This document shows positions 1 to 10,929 of a stretch of DNA of 64,000 bases, one piece after another; the stretch's first letter is position 1; each line of letters starts with the position of its first letter. The stretch is from Pseudoips prasinana. Its lineage: Eukaryota > Arthropoda > Insecta > Lepidoptera > Nolidae. The stretch lies in the NCBI GenBank assembly GCA_951640165.1, contig OX621265.1, positions 16,381,001 to 16,445,000 on the forward strand, in the 5' to 3' direction. The position numbers and the translations under genes are program-made. Below the pieces are notes generated by a model, which made no database searches, was not told the DNA's origin, and saw nothing but the letters and a program-made list of their open reading frames with translations.

Positions 1-18
1 TGAGATAAACGCGATTTA

Positions 19-879
19 GTGTTTTTTTTTAGTAGTGTAATACAGCGAGAACAAGAGGAAAGAAAGGCATTCTGGGAGACCCTGAGAGATGTGTTGCGGT
101 TAAGTCGGTATAATGAAAGAGTAATAATGTTAGGTGATTTTAATGGATGGGTTGGGGTAAAACGTGATGGTTTTGAAAGAGTACTAGGTCAATTCGGTGA
201 CGAGAGTGAGAATGAGAATGGGTACAGTCTGCTTGAGATATGTTTGGAATGGGGTCTTTGTGTTACAAATACTATGTTTGAACATAAAAGAATCCATACG
301 TTTACACGAGAGAGGAAAAATGTGAGAAAGAGTACGATTGACTTCGTGATTGTAGATGAAAGACTGAGAAAGAATGTTCTAGACACAAGAGTCTATCGTG
401 GGACCGCAATCCATACAGACCAATTTCTGGTAATGAGCCGAATAAGTGGTCTATTCAAAGGATGGCGCCACCGAATCCCAGAGACTAAAAGTGTACTAGA
501 GAGAATAAAAGTAGAGGAACTACAAGAGGAAGAAGTGGCAGATGAGTACAAAAGTAAGTTGGTTGAGAAGTTTGAGGGATCTGAAGACATAAGAGAAGTA
601 GAAGACCTATGCAAGGTAGTCAAAGAAGGTGTGGTGAGTGTAGCTGGTGAAGTATGTGGTGTAATAAAGAGAAGAAGAGGAAGAAAGATGAAGAATATTT
701 GGTGGGATAAAAGTGTACAAAAAGTTGTGTGTGAACAGAAGAAAGCGTGGTTAGACTGGCTAGCCACCAGAGCAAACGAACGAATGCATAAGGCGACGAA
801 TGAGGATATAGAAAGGGCCTGGAATGATTATAGGAAAAAAAGGAATTGTAAAGGATGTGGTGAACGTAAAGAAAAATGA
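19..879 (+). pseudogene. RTE endonuclease domain (partial)
   Basis: The reading frame encodes the APE-like endonuclease part of an RTE polyprotein. Visible motifs are MLGDFNGWVGV (the GDFN metal-site motif), the TFTRERKNVRKSTIDFVIVD stretch and an HTDQFLV catalytic-histidine region. The first part of the domain, with the catalytic Glu, is missing at the window edge, so no true start is seen. The frame ends at 879, but homologous sequence continues in the +1 frame from about 824. The run of A at 835-841 is the likely site of the indel. Nonfunctional as it stands unless a frameshift is tolerated. Confidence 0.8.
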
Positions 880-2572
880 ACAAAAGGATAATTTTGATAG
901 AAGGTTGTCTAAGGATTTTCAGACGAACATTAAGTTTTTCTGGAAATCCGTTAGATCAGTAAGAGGCATAACTCAAACCTCAGAACTGAAATCCACTAGT
1001 TCACTAAGTATAGACAAGAACAAATGTAAAGATGAAATTAGTATGGATGAGATTGTGAAAGCTATTAAGGGTATGAAATCAGGTAAGTCACCAGGGTATG
1101 ACAGGATAACTTCCGAGATGCTGAAGGCTGGACATGGCGTCATAGCGAGTCAGCTGTGCAGCCTTTTCAATTTATGCTATACCACCGGCCAAATGCCTAG
1201 TGATTCGTGCAAGGCTGTGATCGTAAATCTTTACAAAGGGAAAGGCTCACGGCAAGACTGTAAAAACCATAGGGGCATTAGTCTACTCAGCGTCGTTGGT
1301 AAGTTGTATGCAAAAGTATTGGTTGAAAGAGTTGTGAAAAAAACAGGTTTTCGGAAAGGAATGGGATGCACGGATCAAGTCTTTTCTCTGCGAAGCATAG
1401 TAGAGAAGTTTTTGGGCAAAAACCAAAAGGTCTACTGTGCCTTCGTAGACTTAGAAAAGGCCTACGATAGAGTGTTGAGGAGTGAACTATGGTCGGTACT
1501 GTCCATGTATGGGTTGAACGACAACCTTGTTCAAGCACTGAAATCTCTTTATAGGGAGTCCAGAGCTTGCGTGAGGATTAACGGGTCAGACACCGAGTGG
1601 TTTAGCATCCAAAAGGGTGTTAGACAGGGATGTGTAGCGTCACCGTGGTTGTTTAACCTATTCATGGATAGCTGTTTAAAAGATTTGAAAGAAAGTGAAT
1701 GCGGTGTAAGGATGAATGAGTTACTCATCATATGTCTGCTTTACGCTGATGATCAAGTTTTACTTGCATCATCGGCGGACGAGTTGCAGGTGATGGTAAC
1801 AAATATGTATGAATCTTTTGAAAGGGAAGGGATGAAAATGAATGTAGGTAAGACGAAAGTAATGGTATTTGAGAGGGATGAATACACGACAGCGTGTGAT
1901 ATTGTGATTGGAGGAGAGAAAGTCGAACAGGTGAATGAGTTTGTATATTTGGGAACTTTGTTTACGAGAGATGGGAAATATGAAAAAGATATTGTTAGAA
2001 GAGTAAATGCGGGGAACAGGGTGAATGGGGCACTACACGCGTTTATGAGTAGCCGGCAAGTATCAAAGAAGGCTCGACTAGCCGTGCACGATGGAGTGTT
2101 AGTGCCAACTTTAATGTATGGAAGTGAAAGTTGGGTATGGCAGAAAAAGAATGAAAGTAAAATAAATGCAGTGGAAATGAGAGCTCTGAGAAGTACGTGT
2201 GGTTTGACTTTGAGAGACAGAATTCGAAATACTGATGTAAGAGAGCGTTGTGGTGTGAAAGAGGATGTAGTCACAAAGATTGAAAAAGGCATGCTGAGAT
2301 GGTTTGGCCATTTAGAAAGGATGAATGAAAGAAGATTGACAAAAGAAGTATACCTGGCCTGTGTGAATGGGACAACCGGAAGGGGAAGACCACGTCGAAC
2401 ATTCTCTGACCAAATTGGAGATGTTCTCAAGAAAGGGCAGGTCAGAAGTACCCTAAACCGGCGAGCATGTATGAAGAATATAATGACAGTAATCGAGGCA
2501 AAAGAAGTATGCCAAGATCGTGACAAATGGAAATCCGTTGTCTCTGCCTACCCCTCTGGGAAACAGGCGTGA
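824..2572 (+). pseudogene. RTE reverse transcriptase domain
   Basis: This frame continues the RTE polyprotein. RT motifs in order are the GKSPGYD loop, [43 protein letters not shown] (catalytic Asp), [18 protein letters not shown] and YADD at 1742-1753. The C-terminal tail ends [11 protein letters not shown]..., as in other insect RTE proteins, and the stop lies about 20 bases before the simple-repeat tail. Between the ERVVKK and GFRKG motifs the spacing is shorter than usual for the clade, suggesting a small in-frame deletion. The first ATG of this frame is not a natural start; the upstream half of the protein is in the preceding frame. Confidence 0.85.
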
Positions 2573-2575
2573 GTC

Positions 2576-2592
2576 TATGTATGTATGTATGT
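2576..2592 (+). repeat. ATGT simple repeat, RTE 3' terminus
   Basis: Tandem ATGT units follow directly after the RTE stop codon and short 3' UTR. They mark the 3' end of the element. Confidence 0.8.
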
Positions 2593-3059
2593 AAGAAAAT
2601 GTGAGACAATTTTGCCGTTGGCAATTTTATATTTTGTGGACCTGATAACCTTTCACATTATGCTTTAACAAACTGAACTCTATCTTTAACTACAACTAAA
2701 TAACAAATAAAAAATAAAGTTGTTTAATTTTCCCACAACTGTTATTTATAACGTAAGTACAATTATCTACTTATTTCGGCTATTTATTTAGTTTTCCTAC
2801 AAGCTAAATACATTTGGTAGAGTAAAATTTGGTGGAATAAGTGCAGTTATTGAATTTATCAAACTCGAAATATTTTTTAATGATAAATTAAGTGGCTTTG
2901 TACGTTATTATTACTTTGATATATTTTTAACTTTTGTTGGTCTCATATGAAATAAACGCTGTATTATGATATTAATAAAGTTATATTAAGGAATAAATAG
3001 AAAAGTTTAGAAAAAGTGTATTTTTATCTACTTATCTTGGCACAAATTTTAAAAAATAA
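2593..3059. other. AT-rich noncoding spacer
   Basis: No gene or recognised repeat is seen. The only structure is a small hairpin-like AATTTTGCCGTTGGCAATTTT near 2608. Confidence 0.5.
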
Positions 3060-3640
3060 ACATCATCATCATCATCATCGTCATCATATCAGCCGATCTC
3101 CACAATTGCCGGTCTTGCGCTATTCGAACCTAGCGGCTTCCAGCGACCCGCACAAGATCATCGGCCCATCTTGTAGGGGGCCTGCCCACGCTCTCTCCTC
3201 TTCCGGTTTGTGGTCGCCACTTGAGAAACTTTCTGCCCCAACGTTCATCGGTTCTACGAACTATGTGCCCCGCCCACTGCCACTTCAGTTTGGCAATTCT
3301 TCGGGCTATATCGGTAACTTTGGTTCGCCTGCGGAGATCGACACTTCTGATTCGATTCCACAGGGAAACTCCGAGCATAGCCCTCTCCATTGCTCTTTGG
3401 GTGATCTTGAGCCTTCTAATGAGGCCCATAGTGGGCGACCACGTCTCTGTTCCGTAAGTCATCACTGGCAACACACACTGGTCGAAGACTTGCGACACTG
3501 CGGTATTTTGGAAAAGAAAATGTTACGTAGCTTCCCGAACGCTGCCCAGCCGAGTTGGATTCTACAATTGACGTCCTTATCGAAGTTGGACCTACCTAGT
3601 TGGATGGTCTGTCCTTATATACTGGGACGATATATATACA
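3060..3640 (-). pseudogene. RTE 3' fragment, antisense, with (ATG)n tail
   Basis: On the minus strand, 3498-3130 encodes the C-terminal part of an RTE protein, including VFDQCVLPVMTYGTETW, a WAGHIVRR segment and RPPTRWADDLVRVAG. Upstream the homology continues to about 3600 in another frame (a WAAFGKLRNIF-like stretch), so a frameshift lies near 3500. The fragment ends at 3060-3080 in a CAT run, which is an (ATG)n tail on the minus strand. It is 5' truncated, lacking the endonuclease and most of the RT core. Its family differs from the copy at 1-2594 and resembles the tails near 7.5 and 12.8 kb. Confidence 0.8.
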
Positions 3641-3744
3641 GCAAATAGTTATCTCAAAATAGTGTAATCTATTCATTCTCAAACTTAGTCACGTCTCGTC
3701 TAGCTGCTATTCAATTTCTAGTGGCTGAATTACAAAAGCTATAT

Positions 3745-3810
3745 ATTATTACTAGTTGTTACCGGCGACTTCGTCCACACAATTTTGAAAAAAAAGGCCG
3801 TTCATTCAAA
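3745..3810 (+). repeat. Dispersed repeat with CTAGTTGTTACCGGCGACTTC start
   Basis: The stretch matches, from memory, a very common lepidopteran repeat opening of the form ACTAGCTGTTGCCCGCGACTTCG. A related copy is at 50380-50490. Its transposon class is not decided here. Confidence 0.45.
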
Positions 3811-4371
3811 CTCTGTATGCCGTCTCTGTCAAAAATGGTTTGAGAAATTATCCAATTAGAATGAATAGTGATAAAGTCTACATGCTCATAGTGTCAAGCT
3901 ATATTTTAAGTTCTACTCTCAGAAGAAAAACATTAACGCAACAGAAATAAAACACGGCCTTTTCATAATAAAGGTTTCACTAATTAACACATAATGATAG
4001 TTTTTTAGACGATTTTTCATTGGCCCACAATTTTGAAATATGGCACCAAGAAATAAAGGAAAAACAAGAGAAAATTATCGATTTTTTCATATAATATGTC
4101 ATTCGCTGTCGTGTAGTGTCAACGTAAAATTGAGCTTCTTACTCTGTAAGACCAAAAGCATACACATATATATTAATTAACTTCTAATCTACCCCACATG
4201 ATGAGAGCAAGGAAACACTAATTGATTTTACAAAATCCTGCGTTTAACTTCAAAACTGACAGATTTTCATGTAAACTTACATCCCCTATTTTACGCCCGT
4301 GGATTTCCCAAAATCCTGAAATATATATACTAAGTTTTTAACTTCAACGCTAAATATATTTTTCCCAAATT
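3811..4371. other. AT-rich noncoding DNA
   Basis: No open frame or structure stands out. It may be decayed body of the repeat that starts at 3745. Confidence 0.4.
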
Positions 4372-4465
4372 GCATCTGATCCCAAATTAAACAGAGCTTG
4401 TTCTATGGAAACCAGATGACTGATATTTTACATATACTTCTTTTCTTTTGTAAATACATACTTAC
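4372..4465 (-). repeat. SINE 3' half (partial copy)
   Basis: This duplicates the 3' half of the adjacent SINE (CATCTGATCCCAAATTAAAC, then a CTATGGAAACCAGATGACTG segment). It has no tRNA-like head. It abuts the fuller copy, giving a tandem partial arrangement. Confidence 0.65.
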
Positions 4466-4712
4466 ATAATAATAATTATTATCTTGGGGCATTATACACA
4501 CGGCCATCTGATCCCAAACTAAGCAGAGATTGTTCTATGGAAACCAGACGAGTGATATACTACATATACTGTTTTTCTTTTGTAAATACAAACTTACATA
4601 GATAATTACACCCAGACGCGGGACAAACAGACATATTCATGCACACAAATATCTGTCCTCTGTGGAAATCGAACCCACGACCTGCGTCGTGAAAGGCATT
4701 TACTATAATGTT
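4466..4712 (-). repeat. tRNA-headed SINE, antisense
   Basis: On the minus strand the element carries a B-box-like GGTTCGATTTCC in its head (near 4665-4680), a body with GTGTGCATGAATATGTCTG, a TCTGGTTTCCATAGAACA segment and an AT-rich tail after GCCCCAAGAT. It is the same family as the copies at 5165, 51281 and 58182. SINEs are transcribed by RNA polymerase III from internal boxes and mobilised by LINE proteins. Confidence 0.75.
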
Positions 4713-5164
4713 CAAATTTGGGACAACATTGGTACCTAATAGGAAAATAAGTGACATATTGATTTCTTAGTCGTAGATTTCATTGGAAGATGTTGTTTAA
4801 GAACATTCAACAAATCTTGATTTTTTTTATAGAAAGATCGTTACCGAAAAAAAATGTAATCTTTGTTCACGAAGTGCAAAAAGGAGCAAAATTATCTCAT
4901 TAAATAATTCAGTGACGGTTAGATTGTCGCAACAAACTTGAAATTCCCTTAATTCTTTTTGTTTCTCTAAATAAAAAATGGCAACATTTTGTTTAACTGA
5001 AAAATTATATCAATCTTGTGAAAATTAAAATAAATCATAAATACGTTTAGCAATGTTCACCATTATTTAATTCAGTACAGTAAGCAACATACAACACAAA
5101 ACATAATCAACTCAATCAAATCAACTCCGCTAGGTAAATTTTGTTTTAACAGTAATCACGTAGG
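4713..5164. other. AT-rich noncoding DNA
   Basis: No gene, RNA or repeat recognised. Confidence 0.4.
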
Positions 5165-5446
5165 TAAATAATAAATAATATAAATAAATATCTTGGGACA
5201 ACTAACACACTGCCATCTGAACGCTTACTAGACAGAGCCTGTACTATGGCAACCAGATAACTGATAAGCATACTTAATATTACATACATCTTAAAACATA
5301 AGTATTGCAGATAAATTACACCCAGACACAGAACATATAATCGTATTCATCACACAAAGATTTGTTCCGAGTGGGAATCGAACCCACGACCTCTGACCTA
5401 GCAGTCACGGTCTCTGACCACGAGATCAACAGGCCAATGTAACAAG
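5165..5446 (-). repeat. tRNA-headed SINE, antisense
   Basis: A full-looking copy. On the minus strand it begins with a tRNA-like head (GTGGTCAGAGACCGTGACTG, then GTGGGTTCGATTCCCACTCG as B box), then the shared body with TCTGGGTGTAA and TCTGGTTGCCATAGTACAGG, and ends in an AAGATATTTATT tail. The head resembles a tRNA but the rest of the fold is not kept, so this is not a tRNA gene. Confidence 0.75.
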
Positions 5447-6881
5447 CGAAATATGATATCTTTGAGAATTAATGTATAATGAGACAACCTACATATCGGA
5501 ATAAAATTGTTGCATGAAGTATATACAATCCCACCAAAAACATCCTGGAAAAAATAGCCAAGTCTCGATGGAGCTGAAATGAAATGAAATATTTTATTCA
5601 GCACTTGGTTATTAACATACACTTGTACTTGTCAAGGTCACAATGCAGTACATAAACATAGTGGATAGTAAAAAGTTACAAAAAAAAATTAATTTGTCAG
5701 TCCGTGCGGTTTGTTTTATCGCATATATTTTCTAAAATCCTTAAATAAATAACAAAATACTAATCTATTATTTAGAAATTTAGTTCTACTATATTAAAAT
5801 TAAAGATAGGAAGACTAAGGCAAAAAGACGAAATTCTAAATGAGGGTGTGATCACATGCACGGGATCACCGATCACGCGTTAATGGGCCAAAGCGATCCT
5901 CGCCGCTGAGGAACCTACCCTAGCTAGCCTGCGGCTTTCTCTAGCTACCTAGGTGGACGACCCGGAGAAGAAAGCCACAAAGAAACTCCGGGCTTGTTTT
6001 TTTCGTCTTCTTTTGCTTTCAGTATACGGTTTTTTTTTAAATTTCATGTATTTTACTTACATTGTGATTGGTTGTTATGTAAGCTAATGCACGCATAGAA
6101 CCGTTGTCATCCAGTGAATCATAATAAAATAAATAAGCAATAGCATTCAATTTCACTCAAGCACTTAGAATATCCTCTTGCTAGACCAAAAAAACGGTGG
6201 GTGCATCCGCGTACATTTACAAAATTAACAAGTCACACGAAGTCTACCAGAGGCGAAAATAAAAAGAAAAAAAAATGTGTGTTTATCTCTAGAAAGTAAT
6301 GAAATCTCTAGACAAAGTTGAGCTTAGTCCAAGGTTCTTTACTGCAATTTCGTTTTTATTATATTTAATGTTATGTGACTTGGCCATTGACCTTCAACGG
6401 TTGAATATTTTTTACACGTAAGTGGGTACAGGTCACCGGCCACCATGTGTCAGTGTCGAAAATGCAAAACTTATGTTTCACTTAGCTTCGGAACTAAATA
6501 ATCTACCGACTTGAAATTTTAGATTTCAACTAGATGTCGAAAATTTCCGTTCTGGTCCCATCCAGAGGTTCTTAAACAGAGGCCTGAAAATGCGGCGTAA
6601 CGGTTCCAGATAAGAATAGTACGGCAGTGTTGCTTCGTGCTCGACTTGGCGGGGGCACTGCCGTGCCCCCAGATAGTCGTAAGCACGTAATGTCAATTTA
6701 ATTGAACTACCTTCATTTTGAGAAAATGGAATTCTGTCCAGCTAAGCCCGATAATAAGCCTCGGGTAAATTTGTTGTAGAATCAGTATATTTGATATGAA
6801 CATTATTTAATTGATGGATATAAATTAATGGGTGGATAAGATCTACCATACATTAATATATTGTTATGGTTTATTTTTCAG
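5447..6881. other. Noncoding DNA upstream of FAR gene A exon
   Basis: Probably intron of FAR gene A. No further FAR exon was recognised. A GC-richer patch at 5840-6000 looks like an inserted repeat of unknown type. A small perfect hairpin with GGGGGCAC arms lies at 6651-6670. Confidence 0.4.
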
Positions 6882-7071
6882 GTTTCCTCGCCAACAATTT
6901 ACGAGAGAATATCAAGTATTCTACAACAAAAGCTATTTGGTACTGCTACTTAGTCGAGTTTAATAACAACATTTTGTACAAAATATTTCTTTGGTTGCTA
7001 CATTACATACCTGCATATATAATGGATCTCTTATGTACTGCAATGGGAAAATGGCCTAAAGGAGTAACGTC
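6882..7071 (+). CDS. Fatty acyl-CoA reductase gene A, penultimate exon
   Basis: The exon encodes FLANNLRENIKYSTTKAIWY, then a hydrophobic IFLWLLHYIPAYIMDLLC and ends MGKWPKGVTS. This matches the region linking the FAR Rossmann domain to the FAR_C domain, where insect FARs have a hydrophobic segment before the K-P-K/G motif. The acceptor is TTTTTCAG ending at 6881 and the donor GTAAGT starts at 7072. The exon begins in phase 1 and ends in phase 2, and the next exon accepts phase 2. FARs are ER or peroxisomal membrane enzymes that reduce fatty acyl-CoA to alcohols with NADPH. Upstream exons are not found in the window, probably because they lie before base 1. Confidence 0.85.
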
Positions 7072-7435
7072 GTAAGTATAAACATAAAATCTTCTCTTCA
7101 GATCTATTCAAACAAATATAATTTTATATTCATTACATTTAAAAAAATTGACAATATCTAGTGAGAATTAATATTCTGGTAATTCTGTAGAATAACTAAG
7201 TGTATTTTTAAAACTAAATAATAAATAAAGATAAACATTAGACATCCTAGAAAAAAATAAAATAAAAATTAAGCTGACTTTGAAACTTGTAATAAATATA
7301 TATAAGAGGAACTTCTACTTGACCTTAATTTATGTAGTTGATCACACTACCGCTAGAACAACAACATGTCAAAAACCGTGGTTTAACATTCTCTTCACCA
7401 CTCATTTTTTACCTGTTTATTCAAATCGTAAAAAT
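7072..7435 (+). other. FAR gene A last intron, 5' part
   Basis: AT-rich intron sequence following the GTAAGT donor. No other feature is seen. Confidence 0.5.
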
Positions 7436-7600
7436 CTTATTATAGCCGAAAGACGTCTTTTGCTGATTATGAGCCTCCTCCAAAGATCTACACTGTTGCT
7501 GGTTTTGTGTTATCCGAATCTATAGGCTTCCGGCGATGCTTACAAGATTATCTGCCCACACTGCGTATTCCGATTCACGGTCTCCACTGGCCCTGCTCTG
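7436..7600 (-). repeat. RTE-type 3' end remnant, antisense
   Basis: The plus strand reads AGCCGAAAGACGTCTTTTGC, then CTCCTCCAAAGATC and GGCTTCCGGCGATGCTTACA, the antisense of a common lepidopteran RTE 3' end. It parallels the fragment at 3060-3640 (GGCTTCCAGCGACCCGCACA). Strongly decayed. Confidence 0.55.
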
Positions 7601-7619
7601 GTTGATTTGGTTTGACATT

Positions 7620-8217
7620 TTTAGGGTTCCGTAGCCAAATGGAAAAAACACGGAACTCTTATAGATTCGTCATGTCTGTCTGTCTGTCTGTCCGTCCGTA
7701 TGTCACAGCCATTTTTTTCCGAAACTATAAGAGCTGTACTGTTGAAACTTGGTAAGTGAATGTATTCTGTAAACCACATTAAGATTTTTAAACAAAAATA
7801 GAAAAATAATAACAATTTTGGGGGTTCCCCATACATAGAACTGAAACTCAAAATTTTTTTTTTTCATCGTACCTATACATTTGTAGTATTTATGGATAGG
7901 TCTTTAAAAATTATATTGAGGTTCCTTAAATCATATTTTTCTTAACTGAATAGTTTACGCGAGAGACACTTCCAAAGTGGAAAAATGAGTGTCCCCCCCC
8001 CTGTAACTTCTAAAATAAGAGAATGATAAAACTAAAAAAAATATATGATGTACATTAGCATGTAAACTAACAATGAAAATTGGTTTGAACGAAATCTAGT
8101 AAGTAGTTTTTTTAATGCATCATAAATCGTAAACCGCAATTTACCTTTTATTTAATCAACAGAAATACTTGCTGCTGCGGAACCCTTCATGGGCGAGTCC
8201 GACTCGCACTTGGCAGT
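7620..8217 (+). repeat. Lepidopteran dispersed repeat with CTGT microsatellite
   Basis: The repeat opens with TTTTAGGGTTCCGTAGCCAA, contains CTGT units at 7673-7692, and ends near GAGTCCGACTCGCACTTGGC at about 8195-8215. The opening and closing sequences are familiar from very many lepidopteran loci. It is noncoding. It lies within the last intron of FAR gene A. Confidence 0.65.
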
Positions 8218-8950
8218 TTTTTCTATTTGTGGGCTCCATTGTAGTTTTTAGTCAATTGTGGTACCCAAAACACAGTTGCCTCAACATCCAGTTCCATTAA
8301 ATTTTACATTGGTTGTCAACTGTTTCACATTAATTATAGTTAATTTGCTTATCATTAAGCACAAGATTATAGACATTAAATCAATGAAAAACTTTAGAAA
8401 TTCCTCGTTAGCAACATAAAAATTGTTTAATTGTCAGTTGATTTTAGATGTCAAGGAAGTATCATCTCCAAATAACACAATCTCATGCTTATCTCTTATA
8501 TAATAACAAGAATAGGCCAATAAATTAGCCCTGTGGGACGCCCATTACCACTGGAGATTCCGCACATATTTAACTGATTCTACCTTATAGTTCCTATTAC
8601 CCTAGTAAGAAATCAGACGTTTGAGAGACTTGTTTGTCAATACCGTAAAGGTGTAATTTTCTGACCAGAGTATCAGGATGAATACAATCGAATGCTTTGG
8701 ACAAATCGCAAAAGATATCTAATGGAAAATGCCGCGAATGTATTTTTTAGAAGTTGACCCCTACATCTATGGTTGAACAATCCTTTGTGAATCCCAACTG
8801 TTTCTGATGTAGTAAATTATGTATATTAAAGTGTCTGAGCAAAAGGCTAAGCATAAGCTTTCAAATATTTTACTAAAAATGGGCAACATAGAAATAGGTC
8901 AAAAGTTTGAAGGGTCTGCAGTGTGACCAGCTTTAAATAAAAGAATGATT
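8218..8950 (-). pseudogene. CR1/Jockey-type reverse transcriptase remnant, antisense
   Basis: Read on the minus strand, decayed RT motifs can be followed: an FDCIHPDTLV stretch, a GVPQG-type motif (GCGTCCCACAGGG near 8541), and a GDDTS remnant of the YADD motif near 8460. Many frameshifts and stops are present. It is the same family as the fragment at 22078-22800, with which it shares long stretches, such as CTATTTGTGGGCTCCATTGT. Confidence 0.65.
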
Positions 8951-9239
8951 TTACGTGATGATGATTTGACGTGTCAGCAAATTCACCTGATGCAACTCAG
9001 CAATTGAACACATTAGATAAATGTGGGGCGATTATAGTTATAATTAATGAAATCGTCTTAATAGATAAACCCCATAAATTCTTTGTGTTTTGCAGATTAA
9101 TACTTACTAAAGTATTTAATATATTATTATCTTTATGGCTAACTACTGAAAATTCTAATGTGTGTTACACGACCCTGTGCTTTACTTAAGTATCAGCTCA
9201 GTAGACATAGTAGAACATAAAATTACCAAGTCAACCACG
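8951..9239. other. Noncoding intron DNA
   Basis: A short open frame is present but has no recognisable motif. Treated as intron. Confidence 0.4.
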
Positions 9240-9990
9240 ACTGGAATATACAAAAAATAAAAATAAAATAAAAAAGGTTTTTATTCACGTAGACTTTAAA
9301 AAAGCTCTTGTAAATAGTCAGAACATGTTTGTAGTAATATAGTTGTATACATTATTATTTCTCGTAACATAGATATTTAGGTACACATTGTATTGATGAT
9401 ATGAAAACATTTTTAAAATTCATTTTATAATAGCAATGATATTTAGCTAGCTCGTATCAAGTTATTTTCAAGAGATTATGTTTAAGTTTAATTATCAAAA
9501 TTTATCGTTTTAACTATATTTTTACTACATATTTCATGTTCATCTACTACCGGTTTCAACACGACCCAGTTGAGACGGTCCAGTGAAATATACTCAAGCG
9601 GGCATGAACACGGGATTTGGTTCAATTAGAGTAATTATTTAGTAGGCAAACACAATATATGCTCGATCGGTTGTCTGAATGCTTATTATTTTAGATTATA
9701 TTTAGGTATGCAAAGGAACAACTTCGAAACATTATTCATTTTGAGACAGAGTCAGTAATTTTAAATTAAGTATATGATAGCAATGATAATTCAGCAGATC
9801 AGTCATGTCTATATGGCTTCAAGATCTCCAGCGAGCAATGTGCAGGTAGGTACTGAGAGCCAGACGTCTTTGTCTTCGATGTACTCTTTAGTGGTGTAAT
9901 AGCCATAAGTACACGTTTAATATGTGTTTTAAAACTTGTGTCAAGCAGATCGGTAATTTGAGTAGGAAGCTTGTTATAAAACTCATACAA
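9240..9990 (-). repeat. Non-LTR 3' end remnant, antisense
   Basis: On the minus strand, 9990-9799 encodes a short piece starting MYEFYNKLPTQI and followed by a TSFKTHIKRVL motif, like the C-terminal end of Jockey-group ORF2 proteins. Downstream, the 3' UTR reaches a GTGAATAAAAACC polyadenylation-like site and an A/T tail at 9240-9275. The terminal 150 bases recur at 30166-30310. Family assignment is tentative. Confidence 0.5.
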
Positions 9991-10497
9991 TTTCCTAAAA
10001 ATGATTTATTAGTTTTGCTTACTCTAAAGCCTAGCATGGCTAGTTTGTTTTTATTCCTAGTATCTATATTATGCAGTTCACTTTTATTTTTATATTTATC
10101 AATATTTTTCTAACACTCATTATATTCTGATATAACTAATAAACTATTATTTATTCTTAAGTTAAAATCACAGATACGTATTTTTGTTTTAAATGTCTCA
10201 GTATTGATTATCTTCCAAGTAGTTTCGATTATATTTGTGGAAGATTTATATACAGAGAAGAAGAAACGATTAAATTAATTTGTGACAACTACAAACTATT
10301 CAGAAAGTCGCTGACTGACATGGCATAAAAATTGTTGACCATACTGCCATACGGAACTATTGGTCAGTATGGCTTCAAAACATTAAAAATACTTGAAAGT
10401 ATCCATTTTTAGAGAGACCTGTCTATGAGTATACAACACAATATAATAATATAACTAAAATATATTGCATTTTATATCAATAAATGTCTCTTTTCAG
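9991..10497 (+). other. FAR gene A last intron, 3' part
   Basis: AT-rich intron sequence ending in the acceptor CTTTTCAG at 10497. Nothing else is seen. Confidence 0.5.
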
Positions 10498-10867
10498 ATT
10501 TGTCGACGTATACGTGAAAGTGGATAAGATGGCAGAAATATTCAATTTTTTCCTGTCTAATACGTGGGATTTTAAAAACGATAATGTCGAAGCAATGTTG
10601 AGAAGGATGAGCGCAGCTGATAAGGCAATATACAACTGTGATTTAAGTACAATAGATGCAACTGAATTCTGCATAACTTGGCCTATAGGTATCAGAAAAT
10701 ATATTGTAAAAGATGGCCTCGAAAACACTAACGCTGCGTACAGTAAACAAAAGAAATTGAAAATTGCAAACTACATTGCCGTCGCTTTTTACTTTTTATT
10801 GATATGTTATGTAATGTACCGCATATGGTATTTAATGAAAACTGTATTATATTTTTTTTCGGTTTAG
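10498..10867 (+). CDS. Fatty acyl-CoA reductase gene A, last exon
   Basis: The exon completes the FAR protein. It encodes FVDVYVKVDKMAEIFNFFLS, an RMSAADKAIYNCDLSTIDAT segment and a WPIGIRKYIVKDGLE motif, all characteristic of the FAR_C (male-sterility C-terminal) domain. A terminal hydrophobic segment (IAVAFYFLLICYVMYRIWYL) probably anchors the enzyme in the membrane. The acceptor AG ends at 10497 and the codon split matches the donor at 7071. The stop TAG is at 10865-10867. The length and end position fit a complete C-terminus. Function is inferred from family: reduction of fatty acyl-CoA to fatty alcohol for wax, ether lipid or pheromone. Substrate cannot be told from this part. Confidence 0.88.
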
Positions 10868-10929
10868 TAATTAAATTATATTATATTGCTTAATTGTTAT
10901 TTAATTTATTTATCTGAAATATATCTGAC

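Larger units (their letters stand above)
1..2594 (+). mobile_element. RTE-clade non-LTR retrotransposon, 5' end outside window
   Basis: A single-ORF non-LTR retrotransposon copy enters at the window edge inside its endonuclease domain and runs through the reverse transcriptase to a 3' terminus made of ATGT repeats. RTE-clade elements are known for short simple-repeat 3' ends instead of poly(A), which fits. The coding part is broken only by one frame change near 834-880, so the copy is fairly young. Such elements nick target DNA with an APE-like endonuclease and copy their RNA in place. It lies upstream of, or in an intron of, the FAR gene whose last exons are at 6.9-10.9 kb. Confidence 0.85.

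Noticed and set aside
2619..2640. AATTTTGCCGTTGGCAATTTT hairpin as a terminator
   Set aside because: Eukaryotic context, AT-rich and short. No gene end needs it.
3016..3648. Plus-strand open frame with a His run
   Set aside because: It is the complement of an antisense RTE fragment. The His run is the (ATG)n tail read backwards.
4640..4700. tRNA gene candidate from the GGTTCGATTTCC box
   Set aside because: It is the B box of a SINE head. The cloverleaf is not complete and the body is shared with other SINE copies.
7673..7692. CTGT repeats as a CRISPR-like or regulatory array
   Set aside because: A simple microsatellite inside a known type of dispersed repeat. Array spacing is absent.
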